The notes under the pieces: generated by a model
Database searches by the model: none
Told to the model about the DNA's origin: nothing
The model's input: the letters and a program-made list of their open reading frames with translations, nothing else
Source of the DNA: Autumnicola lenta
GTDB taxonomy: Bacteria > Bacteroidota > Bacteroidia > Flavobacteriales > Flavobacteriaceae
Assembly: GCF_031846515.1 (NCBI RefSeq)
Contig: NZ_JAVRHO010000011.1
Location: 1-64,000 of the forward strand
DNA: 64,000 nt
Direction of reading: 5' to 3'
Part shown: positions 16,046 to 24,986 of the stretch, one piece after another
Layout: the number at the start of each line of letters is the position of its first letter
Numbering within the stretch: the first letter of the stretch is position 1
Program-made: the position numbers and the translations under genes

Positions 16046-18514
16046 ATGAATAAAACTCAACTCATAAAATTAGCAGAATCATGGTTCTCTAAGCAGAACT
16101 GGAAAGCCTTTCCATTTCAGAAGCAAATTTGGAATGCATATCTCAAGGGCGAAAATGGCCTTTTAAATGCACCCACCGGGAGCGGAAAAACTTATGCGCT
16201 CTGGATCCCTATAGTTCTTGAATACATCAAAAACAATCCCGACTATAAAGAGAAGCACAAAAAAGGGCTAAAAGCGATCTGGATAACTCCGCTACGTGCC
16301 CTTTCTGTAGAAATAGAGCAGTCGGCGCTGCGTTTTGCTGAAGAAATGGGGACAAATTTTACCGTGGGGATAAGAACCGGTGATACTCCTCAAAAGATTA
16401 GGGCAGCCCAGAAAAGGTCGATGCCAGATTTGCTCATTACAACGCCTGAGAGTTTGCAGTTGCTCCTTTCCTCCAAAAATTATGGCAAAACTTTTAAAAA
16501 TTTAAATGCCGTAGTCGTAGACGAGTGGCACGAGTTACTCGGCACAAAAAGAGGCGTGCAGGTAGAGTTGGCCTTGTCACGCTTAAAAACAATTTCAGGG
16601 AAACTTAAGATTTGGGGTATTTCAGCGACTATAGGAAACCTTCAGCAGGCAAGAGAAGTTTTTTTGGGACCGGAATCTGAGGCTTTTAAAAATTCAGTAT
16701 TAATAAAAGCGAACCTGGATAAAAAGATAACAGTACGATCTGTAATTCCGGAGGAAATGGAAAAATTTCCGTGGCGCGGGCACCTGGGACTGCATCTAAT
16801 TGATGAGGTTGTGCCGATCATAAAAAACTCACGTACCACGCTGCTTTTTACAAATACCCGGTCGCAATGTGAGATATGGTTTCAGAAATTAATCAATAAA
16901 TATCCGGAATTTGCCGGCGATGTGGCCATGCACCATGGAAGTATTAACAGGGAAACCAGGTTGTGGGTCGAGCAGGCGATTAGAAACGAAAGTTTAAAGG
17001 CTGTGGTTTGTACTTCCAGCCTGGATTTGGGAGTAGATTTTGCGCCGGTGGAGACCATCATTCAAATTGGTGGACCCAAGGGAGTGGCAAGGTTCCTGCA
17101 AAGGGCGGGAAGGAGTGGCCACCAGCCGGGAAAGGAGAGCGTGATTTACTTTTTGCCTACACATGCGATAGAACTTATTGAAGCTTCTGCTTTGCAAAAG
17201 GCAGCAAAGAAAACCGCGGTAGAAGACCGTATCCCGTACCTGCTTAGTTTTGATGTGCTGGTGCAGTACCTTACCACCCTGGCCGTTTCTGATGGATTTT
17301 TTCCGAAGGAAATTTATCCGGAAATAAAATCAACTTTTTGCTTTAACTCCATAACAGAAGACGAATGGCGCTGGATCCTCAATTTTGTTACCAAAGGAAG
17401 TCAGAGCCTGCAGGCTTATGATGAGTACAAAAAAATTGAAATTGAAGAGGATGGGAAGTTTAAAGTAAACGATCGCGGCGTCGCAATGCGGCATCGTTTG
17501 CAAATTGGGACCATAGTTAGCGACGCAATGTTGAGCGTGAAATACGTGACGGGTGGTTATATAGGAACGATTGAAGAATATTTTATTTCTAAACTCAATC
17601 CCGGAGATGTTTTTACGTTTGCTGGGAGAAACCTGGAACTGGTGCGTATTAAAAGCATGCAGGTACAGGTGAAGAGGTCCAGCAAGAAAACTTCAAAAGT
17701 TCCGAGTTGGATGGGCGGCAGGATGACATTTTCTGCACAAATGAGTGAATTGCTCAGGCAGGAAATGTATGAAGCCGCGGCTTCAGTTTCAAAAGGGACA
17801 GATTCTGCAGAGCTTAAGGCATTAAAACCCATTTTGAAAAGGCAGCAAAAAGAATCTATTGTGCCCGATAATAGCCAATTTTTAATAGAGACTTTTAAAA
17901 CGAGAGAGGGTTATCACGCCATTTTTTATCCATTTGAAGGGCGGTTTGTTCATGAAGCACTTGCCAGCCTGCTGGCGTACAGGATAAGCCTTCTCTCCCC
18001 CATTTCCTTTTCTATTGCTTATAATGATTACGGGTTTGAGCTTCTTTCAGATCAGGAAATAAACATGCAGCAGGTACTGGATAACAATCTCTTTTCTGCG
18101 GAATATCTTATGGATGATCTTTATAAAAGTTTAAATGCTACTGAAATGGCACGAAGAAAATTCCGTGACATTGCTGTGATTGCAGGCTTGGTATTTACCG
18201 GTTATCCTAATAAGATGATCAAAAACAAGCATCTTCAGTCAAGTTCCCAGCTTTTATTTAGTGTTTTCAGAGATTATGAGGATGATAATTTACTTTATCA
18301 GCAGTCATTTAGAGAAACTTTTGAACATCAATTGGAAGAAGGCAGGTTAAGAATAGCTTTGGAGCGGATTGCTTCCCAGGAAATTATCTGGAAAAATTGT
18401 GAAAAACCCACTCCGTTCTCATTTCCTATTATTACCGACAGGCTTCGGGAGAAATTGTCTTCAGAAAAAGTAGAAGACAGGATAAAAAAAATGTTGAAGC
18501 AGCTGGAGAAATAA
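16046..18514 (+). CDS. ligase-associated DNA damage response DEXH-box helicase (Lhr-like)
   Basis: An 822-residue superfamily 2 helicase. The Walker A motif APTGSGKT is at 42-49, the DEWH box (DExH) at 159-162, the SAT motif in WGISATIG, and motif VI in QRAGRSGH. The long C-terminal part beyond about residue 420 matches the Lhr-core extension. The family works with the upstream exonuclease and ligase in repair of damaged DNA. Here it is separated from the ligase by a 1-kb repeat and DUF559 insertion, so it may be transcribed independently. Its stop abuts the stop of the convergent gene with no space between. Confidence 0.93.
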   Translation: MNKTQLIKLAESWFSKQNWKAFPFQKQIWNAYLKGENGLLNAPTGSGKTYALWIPIVLEYIKNNPDYKEKHKKGLKAIWITPLRALSVEIEQSALRFAEEMGTNFTVGIRTGDTPQKIRAAQKRSMPDLLITTPESLQLLLSSKNYGKTFKNLNAVVVDEWHELLGTKRGVQVELALSRLKTISGKLKIWGISATIGNLQQAREVFLGPESEAFKNSVLIKANLDKKITVRSVIPEEMEKFPWRGHLGLHLIDEVVPIIKNSRTTLLFTNTRSQCEIWFQKLINKYPEFAGDVAMHHGSINRETRLWVEQAIRNESLKAVVCTSSLDLGVDFAPVETIIQIGGPKGVARFLQRAGRSGHQPGKESVIYFLPTHAIELIEASALQKAAKKTAVEDRIPYLLSFDVLVQYLTTLAVSDGFFPKEIYPEIKSTFCFNSITEDEWRWILNFVTKGSQSLQAYDEYKKIEIEEDGKFKVNDRGVAMRHRLQIGTIVSDAMLSVKYVTGGYIGTIEEYFISKLNPGDVFTFAGRNLELVRIKSMQVQVKRSSKKTSKVPSWMGGRMTFSAQMSELLRQEMYEAAASVSKGTDSAELKALKPILKRQQKESIVPDNSQFLIETFKTREGYHAIFYPFEGRFVHEALASLLAYRISLLSPISFSIAYNDYGFELLSDQEINMQQVLDNNLFSAEYLMDDLYKSLNATEMARRKFRDIAVIAGLVFTGYPNKMIKNKHLQSSSQLLFSVFRDYEDDNLLYQQSFRETFEHQLEEGRLRIALERIASQEIIWKNCEKPTPFSFPIITDRLREKLSSEKVEDRIKKMLKQLEK

Positions 18515-19030
18515 TTACTCCTTAAGTCTTCGGTTTACATAATCTCTAACCAATTCTGTAGTTACACCGAACATTACATATGCAAAAAGTTCATTCATCT
18601 GTAAACCAATAGGGATGTCTTTAGGACTTTCCTTCAGGCCCATTAAGGGGAGGGAAGTCTCGTGCGTAGATGCCCAGGTAGAGCTTCCTAAAATAACCCC
18701 GTCCCTGAAATTCAGTTTATCCTTCTTCTTTTTTCCATAACCGTAAGCCGCACCAATGCTTATTCCCACAGGGAAATTCACCAGTTGTTCTGCCAAAGCT
18801 TCGTTATGTACACTTATTGGACTTCCTGTAATTTTTGTGGAAAGATCATCCAAAATTTTTATTTGCGCAGATCGCTGCTCAACCTTCCTTACCTTGAGAA
18901 ATTTTTCGACGAGGCTTTTTACTGCTGTTCCTGCAAGCCCTCCAACGGCCCCTGCTATAAGGCTGCGGCTCGTGCTGGAAGTGAAGGTGTCTCTTTGAAA
19001 AAATGAAGTAACGTCTTGACTGGATTTCAT
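18515..19030 (-). CDS. membrane-associated protein, DUF1440/YagU-like
   Basis: About 171 residues from the ATG at 19030 (MKSSQDVTS); an in-frame TTG at 19051 is possible but weaker. It has Gly-rich hydrophobic stretches, LIAGAVGGLAGTAVKSLVE near residue 20-40 and FPVGISIGAAYGYG near the middle, and ends ELVRDYVNRRL. This pattern resembles the DUF1440 inner-membrane family, whose role is not well defined. The identification is by eye and tentative. It is convergent with the helicase gene, the two stop codons being adjacent. It occupies the place where a PdeM phosphoesterase gene might have been expected. Confidence 0.6.
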   Translation of the reverse strand: MKSSQDVTSFFQRDTFTSSTSRSLIAGAVGGLAGTAVKSLVEKFLKVRKVEQRSAQIKILDDLSTKITGSPISVHNEALAEQLVNFPVGISIGAAYGYGKKKKDKLNFRDGVILGSSTWASTHETSLPLMGLKESPKDIPIGLQMNELFAYVMFGVTTELVRDYVNRRLKE

Positions 19031-19123
19031 AAGCTGAGGTTTTTTAGACAAATAAAGCTATTTAATAGCATGCTTCTTTGCAATGATTTAACAACGAATT
19101 GGGAGCAATTTTTTAAAATTTAA

Positions 19124-19131
19124 TAACTTTA
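19124..19131 (+). promoter_or_regulatory. -7-like element TAACTTTA directly before the amidase ATG
   Basis: TAACTTTA differs from TAnnTTTG at the last base and ends 3 nt before the ATG at 19135. A TTG lies 22 nt upstream (19099-19101). If used, transcription would begin at or next to the start codon. Confidence 0.35.
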
Positions 19132-19134
19132 CGT

Positions 19135-19914
19135 ATGGCTCAAAATCTAAACATAGCAATGCTTCAGGTTAATTTAAATTGGGAGCATCCGGAAAATAAT
19201 CGTAGTCTCTTCAGTAAAGAAATCAAGGCACTTTCAGGAAATGTTGACCTGGTGATCCTGCCGGAAATGTTTACTACGGGATTTAGCATGAATGCTGAAA
19301 AGCTTGCTGAAGAAACAAAGGGGCCAACTTTGCTTTGGATGCAGGAAATGGCTGAACGGCAAAACCTGGCCATAACCGGGAGTGTGATAATCACCGAAAA
19401 TGGCAATTTTTACAACAGGTTATTCTTTGTATATCCCGATGGCTCATATAAAGTATACGACAAGAGGCACACCTTTACCTTGGCGAAGGAGGATAAAACG
19501 TATACTGCAGGGGAAGAGCGGCTTATAGTAGAATATAAAGGCTGGAAAATTTGTCCGCTGGTGTGTTATGATCTAAGATTTCCGGTTTTTTCGAGGAATA
19601 CTGTAGATTACGATTTGTTGATTTATGTAGCCAACTGGCCGGAAAAACGGGTAGCAGCATGGGATGCACTCTTAAAGGCACGTGCTATAGAAAACATGAG
19701 TTTTTGTATAGGTTTAAACAGGACCGGAATTGATGGTGAAGGTCACCGGTACAATGGTCACAGCACTGTTTATGATTGCCTTGGACAAAACCTTACGGAG
19801 CTGGACGTGGAAGAACCATTCTCTAAAGAGGTTGAGTTGGATTATAATCATCTTACCAAAACAAGAGAAAAGATGAGATTTTTGCTCGACAGGGATGAAT
19901 TTATTCTAACCTGA
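19135..19914 (+). CDS. omega-amidase / nitrilase-family hydrolase (YafV-like)
   Basis: A 259-residue carbon-nitrogen hydrolase. The catalytic triad is visible as E44 in LPEMFTTGF, K110 in YDKRHTF and C144 in PLVCYDLRFP. This set, with the short length, fits the omega-amidase subgroup that deaminates 2-oxoglutaramate and 2-oxosuccinamate, clearing by-products of glutamine transamination. The 3' end overlaps the convergent Ig-like lipoprotein gene by 14 nt. A dispersed-motif copy (19394-19412) encodes TENGNFY in a surface turn. Confidence 0.92.
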   Translation: MAQNLNIAMLQVNLNWEHPENNRSLFSKEIKALSGNVDLVILPEMFTTGFSMNAEKLAEETKGPTLLWMQEMAERQNLAITGSVIITENGNFYNRLFFVYPDGSYKVYDKRHTFTLAKEDKTYTAGEERLIVEYKGWKICPLVCYDLRFPVFSRNTVDYDLLIYVANWPEKRVAAWDALLKARAIENMSFCIGLNRTGIDGEGHRYNGHSTVYDCLGQNLTELDVEEPFSKEVELDYNHLTKTREKMRFLLDRDEFILT

Positions 19915-21514
19915 AACTATAAGGCTGATCCCAGTTTGCCCTTACCTCTAAAGTGTCAGAAAAATATTCGATACGTTCCGGCTGGCGTTTTTTGAGATAA
20001 TTGCCGGTATCCCATTTGTGGTTTTTATTGCTGTCAAAAACCAGGCGCATAAAAAATAGCCCGGGTTCCAAATTTCCAAAATCAATCACATTTTCTCCTT
20101 CGGAATATTTTTCAACCTGCACTTCGCCTTTCAGGTTGGTAAGTTGGGCAATAACGGGAAACTGTTGTACATTTTGCAGCCTGAAGGTGAGCGTTCCATA
20201 TTCTGAAAGTGATTTTGTGGACACACGTTGAGTCAATGTATCGTTTGTAGCTTCAAACATGTCTACTACTGTTCCAGGTAAAACTTGTATAGAATACTGG
20301 CTGCTTTCCTCTTTTTCAAATGAAATACGCAGTTCGTTTTCCAGTAATCTTAATTCCGTAGAAAAAGGAATAAAGATCGAATCCTGATTCATAATAGAAA
20401 TGAGGCTGTCATTACTTTCTACAAGAGGTGTATTTGCCCTTAGAAACACTTCCTGGTCAAAACCAATATTTCCGTTAGGTGTAACGCTTACGTTCAGGGA
20501 ATCCCGTTCCATCTCTGTAATCCTGGCAACGAGCGTGTCCCGGCGTTCGGGGCTAAAAACTTCAAAGGTGAGACTATCTGTCTCCAGCGTGGGCCTGTAC
20601 CAGTAATAGAGAGAATCTGTTTCCCTGTCTTGCACAATGCGGGAAGTGAAACCTTCCGGCTTTGGATTAAGCAGCTCTATGCTTACACTATCCAGATCTG
20701 TAACGCCCTCGTATCCAAACAAAATTTGCTGTCCTTTTAGTTGCTTTGGGCGCTGTATTTCAAACTCCAGCTCTTCCTGGAACAGTGTAATTTCATATGT
20801 AGAATCGGTAGGAATGGTAATAAAATCCTCTACAAATCCAATTTTTTCGTTCCTGGGATTAAAAAGATAATTATCATTTTCGTCCATTATGGCGATCATC
20901 TGATAAGTGCCGGCTTTTAAGTTTTCAAGCTGAAAAATATTTGTGCTATCCCGAGTATAGGTCACATAGCGCGGAGTTTGTTGGTAAACCACAGAGTCTG
21001 AAAAGGTAGAATCTACCTCATACAGAAAAACGGAAATGAAATCTGCAGGTTTTTTCAGGTAAGCATCTTCCACTGTTCCACCAACTTCAAGTGAATCAAT
21101 GTAATCCCCGGTGGAAAAAACGTATTTAAAATAGTTTAAAGGATTACTTTCATTGTTGTCTATAATACTCTTTCCGAAGTTAATGGTATAGGTGGTGTTT
21201 TCCTGCAGTGTGTCAAAAATTTCTATCTGGACATCCCTTCTTGCCGTGCCCAGAGGTAAGATGGATGGCCTGGGACTCATAGGCGGAGAGATGATGACCT
21301 GTTGCTGCGGATTTTTTAGCTTAACATATTCATCAAAAAATATTCTTATTTCCTCTTTGCTAAAATTCGTTGTATAATTCTCTGGATTTGCTCTTATAAA
21401 CTCGGGTGGCTCCTCATCTCTAGGGCCACCTTCAGGCATTCCTTTTTTTGCACATTGCACCAGTGTTAAAAGGAGAACAATAACAATTAAAAAGCCCGGA
21501 ATTCTATTTCTCAT
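19901..21514 (-). CDS. Ig-like (SbsA/Big_5 type) outer-envelope lipoprotein
   Basis: A 537-residue protein with a lipoprotein signal: a hydrophobic stretch at 7-20 and Cys21 in LLTLVQCAKKG. The next 100 residues match the Big_5 Ig-like domain (PEFIRANPENYTTNFSKEEI, then IRIFFDEYVKL, then NTTYTINFG). The rest is rich in beta structure with DSLN/DTL-type repeats and ends ERIEYFSDTLEVRA. Such proteins are conserved in Flavobacteriaceae and probably face the periplasm or surface; no enzymatic role is indicated. It sits in front of comF on the minus strand, convergent with the amidase gene. Confidence 0.88.
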   Translation of the reverse strand: MRNRIPGFLIVIVLLLTLVQCAKKGMPEGGPRDEEPPEFIRANPENYTTNFSKEEIRIFFDEYVKLKNPQQQVIISPPMSPRPSILPLGTARRDVQIEIFDTLQENTTYTINFGKSIIDNNESNPLNYFKYVFSTGDYIDSLEVGGTVEDAYLKKPADFISVFLYEVDSTFSDSVVYQQTPRYVTYTRDSTNIFQLENLKAGTYQMIAIMDENDNYLFNPRNEKIGFVEDFITIPTDSTYEITLFQEELEFEIQRPKQLKGQQILFGYEGVTDLDSVSIELLNPKPEGFTSRIVQDRETDSLYYWYRPTLETDSLTFEVFSPERRDTLVARITEMERDSLNVSVTPNGNIGFDQEVFLRANTPLVESNDSLISIMNQDSIFIPFSTELRLLENELRISFEKEESSQYSIQVLPGTVVDMFEATNDTLTQRVSTKSLSEYGTLTFRLQNVQQFPVIAQLTNLKGEVQVEKYSEGENVIDFGNLEPGLFFMRLVFDSNKNHKWDTGNYLKKRQPERIEYFSDTLEVRANWDQPYSFRLE

Positions 21515-21571
21515 TTATTGGAAGCTAATTTTAAAGCAAAGAAACAATTATTTTAAGTTTTAACGCAAAAT

Positions 21572-22252
21572 TCAATTTGTAATTGCCATTGTGGCGATAC
21601 TCACCTTTACGCCTTCAATTTGCTGAATTTTTTCTATACAAGCTTCCAGTGTTGCACCTGTTGTAATTATATCATCCACAAGCAGTACGTGTTTGTTCCT
21701 GATTTTAGCTGAATTTTCTAAAAGAAATGTACCTTCCATATTGCCCCACCTCGAGAGTCTGTTCCGAAGCGCTTGCGTTTGACCCGCAGACTTTTTAACC
21801 AGCACATCGTCTACGTATCGCGCATCTAATTTTTCAGCAATTTCCCTGGCAAAACCTTCAACCTGGTTAAAGCCCCGCGCTTTAAGTTTGTTTTTGTGCA
21901 GGGGCACAGGAATAACAAAATCGACGCTCTGATAATTTTCAAGTTCAGATAATTCTGTGCCTATCCATTCTCCAAGGAAAGTACTTATTTCTTCATGACC
22001 CCGATATTTGAGATTATGGATTAAAGTTTGAACTATCCCTTTTTTTCTGAAGAAAAGAAGTGAAGTGGCATTTTCTATCTCTGCGCGCCCATGAAATACT
22101 TTTTTTGCAGGATTTTCGTTGTAAATGTGGTAATTTGTTACAGGTAACTCATGCAAACACGTAGTGCAAACGATTTTTTCATTTTTGGCCAATTCTATGT
22201 TGCAGCAATTACAGGCTCTGGGGTAGAAGAGGGAGACTAAATCGTGAAACAT
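21572..22252 (-). CDS. ComF-family phosphoribosyltransferase-like protein
   Basis: A 226-residue ComF protein. It has an N-terminal Cys-pair zinc site (CNCCN, then CTTCL), a middle part with IPVPLHKNKLKARGFNQ, and the PRPP-binding loop VLLVDDIITTGATL near residue 190. ComF links DNA uptake to processing of incoming single strands in naturally competent bacteria, although many carriers are not known to be competent. It lies 57 nt upstream of the lipoprotein gene, so the two may share a transcript. Confidence 0.93.
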   Translation of the reverse strand: MFHDLVSLFYPRACNCCNIELAKNEKIVCTTCLHELPVTNYHIYNENPAKKVFHGRAEIENATSLLFFRKKGIVQTLIHNLKYRGHEEISTFLGEWIGTELSELENYQSVDFVIPVPLHKNKLKARGFNQVEGFAREIAEKLDARYVDDVLVKKSAGQTQALRNRLSRWGNMEGTFLLENSAKIRNKHVLLVDDIITTGATLEACIEKIQQIEGVKVSIATMAITN

Positions 22253-22312
22253 TTGTTAATGCATTGTGTTTTAATTTGTTAAAACATAAATTTACGAACT
22301 AAATTCATAAGT

Positions 22313-23197
22313 ATGATGACCGAAAAGAAAAACAATACAGCATTAAAAATATTAACAGGGGTGCTGGCTGTGGCCTTAATCGCGTTGAGCATTTACACTA
22401 TTAAATTTTATAATGAAGAGAAGGAGAATAAAGAAATCCTTCAGAATGAAAAGGCTGTTATAGAAAATGAACTTAATGACCTAATCATTAAGTATGATGA
22501 AGCCATTGAAGAAAATGAAATAATGGACCAGAATATGGTGGAAGCGCGGGAACGAATAAACAGGTTACTGGATTCTGTTCAAGACAACGAAGCGAATCTT
22601 GCCCTTATTTCCCGATACAGGAGAGAAATTGGAAACTTAAGAGCTGAAAAGGACAGGCTTTTCAGAGTGGTGGACAGTTTAAGTTCCCAAAATCAGCGCT
22701 TAACTACTGCAATGGATAGTACAAATATAGTGCTTCAGGAGCGCACCAGGTTATCTGATTCTTTGCAGGACACCAATCAAAACCTTTCTTCTAAAGTTGA
22801 CCGTGCATCGAGATTGCAAATCACGGGATTAACAGGAGAGGGTGTAATTGTGAGAAATAGCGGTAAGATTGTGGAGAACGACAGGACAAGGAGAATAGAC
22901 CAGATAAGAACCTGCTTTACAATTTCTTCTAACGAACTGGCTGAAGCGGGAGAGAAAACCATAAATGTGCAGGTTTATAATCCCGAAAATGAACTTGTGG
23001 GAGATCAAATTGCTGTTCAGCATGAGGGCGGAGTAATGGTCTACAGCGCGAATTCCAAGGTGTATTACGAGAATGAAGAACTTGATGTTTGCGTTTTGGC
23101 TAATGCCAGTGAAGAAAGGCTAATCGAAGGAGAATATAAAGTCTATGTGTATTCTGATGCTTACCTGATTGGGACTTCTACTTTTAGCCTGAGATAA
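22313..23197 (+). CDS. membrane-anchored coiled-coil protein of unknown function
   Basis: A 294-residue protein with a short cytoplasmic tail, one membrane segment at about 12-30 (ILTGVLAVALIALSIYTI) and a coiled coil over roughly 32-165 rich in E, K, N and L. The C-terminal globular domain from about 170 starts LQITGLTGEGVIVRN and ends YVYSDAYLIGTSTFSLR. It has no catalytic motif. The layout suggests a periplasmic structural or sensing role. It is divergent from comF and ends before a terminator that runs into the glyS promoter. Confidence 0.75.
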   Translation: MMTEKKNNTALKILTGVLAVALIALSIYTIKFYNEEKENKEILQNEKAVIENELNDLIIKYDEAIEENEIMDQNMVEARERINRLLDSVQDNEANLALISRYRREIGNLRAEKDRLFRVVDSLSSQNQRLTTAMDSTNIVLQERTRLSDSLQDTNQNLSSKVDRASRLQITGLTGEGVIVRNSGKIVENDRTRRIDQIRTCFTISSNELAEAGEKTINVQVYNPENELVGDQIAVQHEGGVMVYSANSKVYYENEELDVCVLANASEERLIEGEYKVYVYSDAYLIGTSTFSLR

Positions 23198-23214
23198 TTT
23201 AAAACAAAAAAGAG

Positions 23215-23245
23215 ACCGTCTTGGTGTATATCAGGGCGGTTTTTT
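23215..23245 (+). terminator. intrinsic terminator behind the coiled-coil gene
   Basis: ACCGTCTTG pairs with CAGGGCGGT (two G-U pairs) around an 8-nt loop, followed by a run of T. The T run merges into the -7 element of glyS at 23246. Confidence 0.75.
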
Positions 23246-23253
23246 TATTTTTG
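23246..23253 (+). promoter_or_regulatory. -7 element TATTTTTG immediately before glyS
   Basis: A full TAnnTTTG match that ends 4 nt before the glyS ATG at 23258. A TTG lies 22 nt upstream. Transcription from it would produce a nearly leaderless message. The same bases serve as the U tract of the preceding terminator. Confidence 0.45.
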
Positions 23254-23257
23254 TTCC

Positions 23258-24796
23258 ATGGCAAAAAACGAAGATTTATTCAAGAATGTAATATCCCATG
23301 CTAAAGAGTATGGGTATATTTTTGCATCTAGCGAAATATATGATGGTCTAAGCGCTGTTTATGACTACGGTCAAAATGGTGCCGAATTAAAGAAAAACAT
23401 CAAGGAGTACTGGTGGAAAAGCATGGTGCAGATGCACCAGAACATAGTGGGAATAGACGCTGCAATTTTAATGCATCCCACGACCTGGAAGGCTTCTGGG
23501 CACGTAGATGCCTTTAATGATCCCTTAATTGATAATAAAGATTCTAAGCGTCGCTACCGTGCAGATGTACTTGTAGAAGATTACGCTGAAAAGCTACTGC
23601 AAAAGGCACAAAAAGAAATAGACAAGGCAAAGAAACGCTTTGGGGAAGAATTTGATGAAGAACAGTATAAAGCTACCAATCCGCGCGTAAAGAGATACTT
23701 AGGTGATCGCAAAGAGATTCTGGAGCGTCTGGGGAGATCTTTAACAAATGAAGACCTTGCCGACGTAAAGTCGTTAATAGAAGAGCTTGAAATTGCAGAT
23801 CCTGAAACCGGTTCTAAAAACTGGACAGATGTGAGGCAGTTTAACCTGATGTTTGGGACCAAACTGGGAGCTTCAGCAGATTCTGCAACACAATTATACC
23901 TTCGGCCGGAGACTGCTCAGGGTATTTTTGTAAACTTTTCCAATGTGCAGAAAACCGGAAGGATGAAAATTCCTTTTGGAATTGCACAGATAGGAAAAGC
24001 TTTCAGAAATGAAATTGTTGCGAGACAATTCATTTTTAGAATGCGGGAATTTGAACAAATGGAGATGCAGTTCTTTGTGCGCCCGGGAGAAGAATTAAAA
24101 TGGTATGAGCACTGGAAAGAGGTGCGGTTAAAATGGCATTTATCGCTTGGTCTGGGTGAGAAGAATTATCGTTTTCACGATCACGACAAACTTGCACATT
24201 ACGCCAATGCAGCGGCAGATATAGAATTTGATTTTCCATTTGGCTTTAAGGAACTGGAAGGTGTTCATTCCAGAACCGACTTCGATTTAAAAGCTCACGA
24301 AGAACATTCTGGTAAAAAACTACGGTTTTATGATCCGGAACTTAAGGAAAATTACGTGCCTTACGTAATTGAAACTTCTATTGGTCTGGACAGGATGTTC
24401 CTTTCTGTGCTTGCAGCCTCTCTAAAAGAAGAAGAGCTGGAAGATGGGAGTAGCAGGACAGTTTTAAAACTTCCGGCGGTGCTTGCACCTACAAAAGCAG
24501 CAATTTTGCCTTTAGTGAAGAAGGATGGATTGCCTGAACTTGCCCAGGAAATTTTTAATGAGTTAAAATGGGATTATAATATTCAGTTTGACGAAAAAGA
24601 TGCGATTGGCCGTAGATACCGGCGCCAGGATGCTGCAGGAACGCCTCTTTGTATTACTATAGATCACGATTCCCTTGAAGATAAAATGGTGACAGTCAGG
24701 TTTAGGGATACCATGGAACAGAAGAGGGTCGAAATTTCACAATTATCGGCAATTATAAAAGAAGAAACTAATTTTAGAAGCTGGATGGAAAGCTGA
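23258..24796 (+). CDS. glyS: glycine-tRNA ligase (homodimeric type)
   Basis: A 512-residue class II synthetase that charges tRNA-Gly. Visible marks are the motif 2 region (FRNEIVARQFIFRMREFEQMEM split around FIFRMRE), a motif 1 region with LRPETAQGIFVNF, and motif 3 with GLDRMFLSVL. A C-terminal anticodon-binding domain begins near residue 400 (LAPTKAAILPLV). The single-chain alpha2 type is usual in Bacteroidota. The length and the start MAKNEDLFKNVISHAKEYG agree with the family. A weak dispersed-motif copy lies near its 3' end (about 24740-24760). Confidence 0.97.
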   Translation: MAKNEDLFKNVISHAKEYGYIFASSEIYDGLSAVYDYGQNGAELKKNIKEYWWKSMVQMHQNIVGIDAAILMHPTTWKASGHVDAFNDPLIDNKDSKRRYRADVLVEDYAEKLLQKAQKEIDKAKKRFGEEFDEEQYKATNPRVKRYLGDRKEILERLGRSLTNEDLADVKSLIEELEIADPETGSKNWTDVRQFNLMFGTKLGASADSATQLYLRPETAQGIFVNFSNVQKTGRMKIPFGIAQIGKAFRNEIVARQFIFRMREFEQMEMQFFVRPGEELKWYEHWKEVRLKWHLSLGLGEKNYRFHDHDKLAHYANAAADIEFDFPFGFKELEGVHSRTDFDLKAHEEHSGKKLRFYDPELKENYVPYVIETSIGLDRMFLSVLAASLKEEELEDGSSRTVLKLPAVLAPTKAAILPLVKKDGLPELAQEIFNELKWDYNIQFDEKDAIGRRYRRQDAAGTPLCITIDHDSLEDKMVTVRFRDTMEQKRVEISQLSAIIKEETNFRSWMES

Positions 24797-24936
24797 TATG
24801 CTTTTTAGCCTGCATCGGTACAATTTAAACCGATGATTTAAAGCCTTAGCCGTTTTAGGAGTTTCTGGTAGAAGGGAATAAGAAGTGAGCAGGAAATTTC
24901 AGGATTATATTATTAACTTTAGAGCTTTTTCTTTCG

Positions 24937-24966
24937 TTTGAAACGGTACACTATTATCTATTTTTG
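24937..24966 (+). promoter_or_regulatory. promoter of the T9SS-secreted protein gene
   Basis: TTTG at 24937-24940, an 18-nt spacer, and TATTTTTG at 24959-24966. This is the best complete -33/-7 pair in the window for the Bacteroidota sigma factor. The start codon is 20 nt downstream. Confidence 0.65.
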
Positions 24967-24986
24967 AAGAAGCTATATTACTTATC

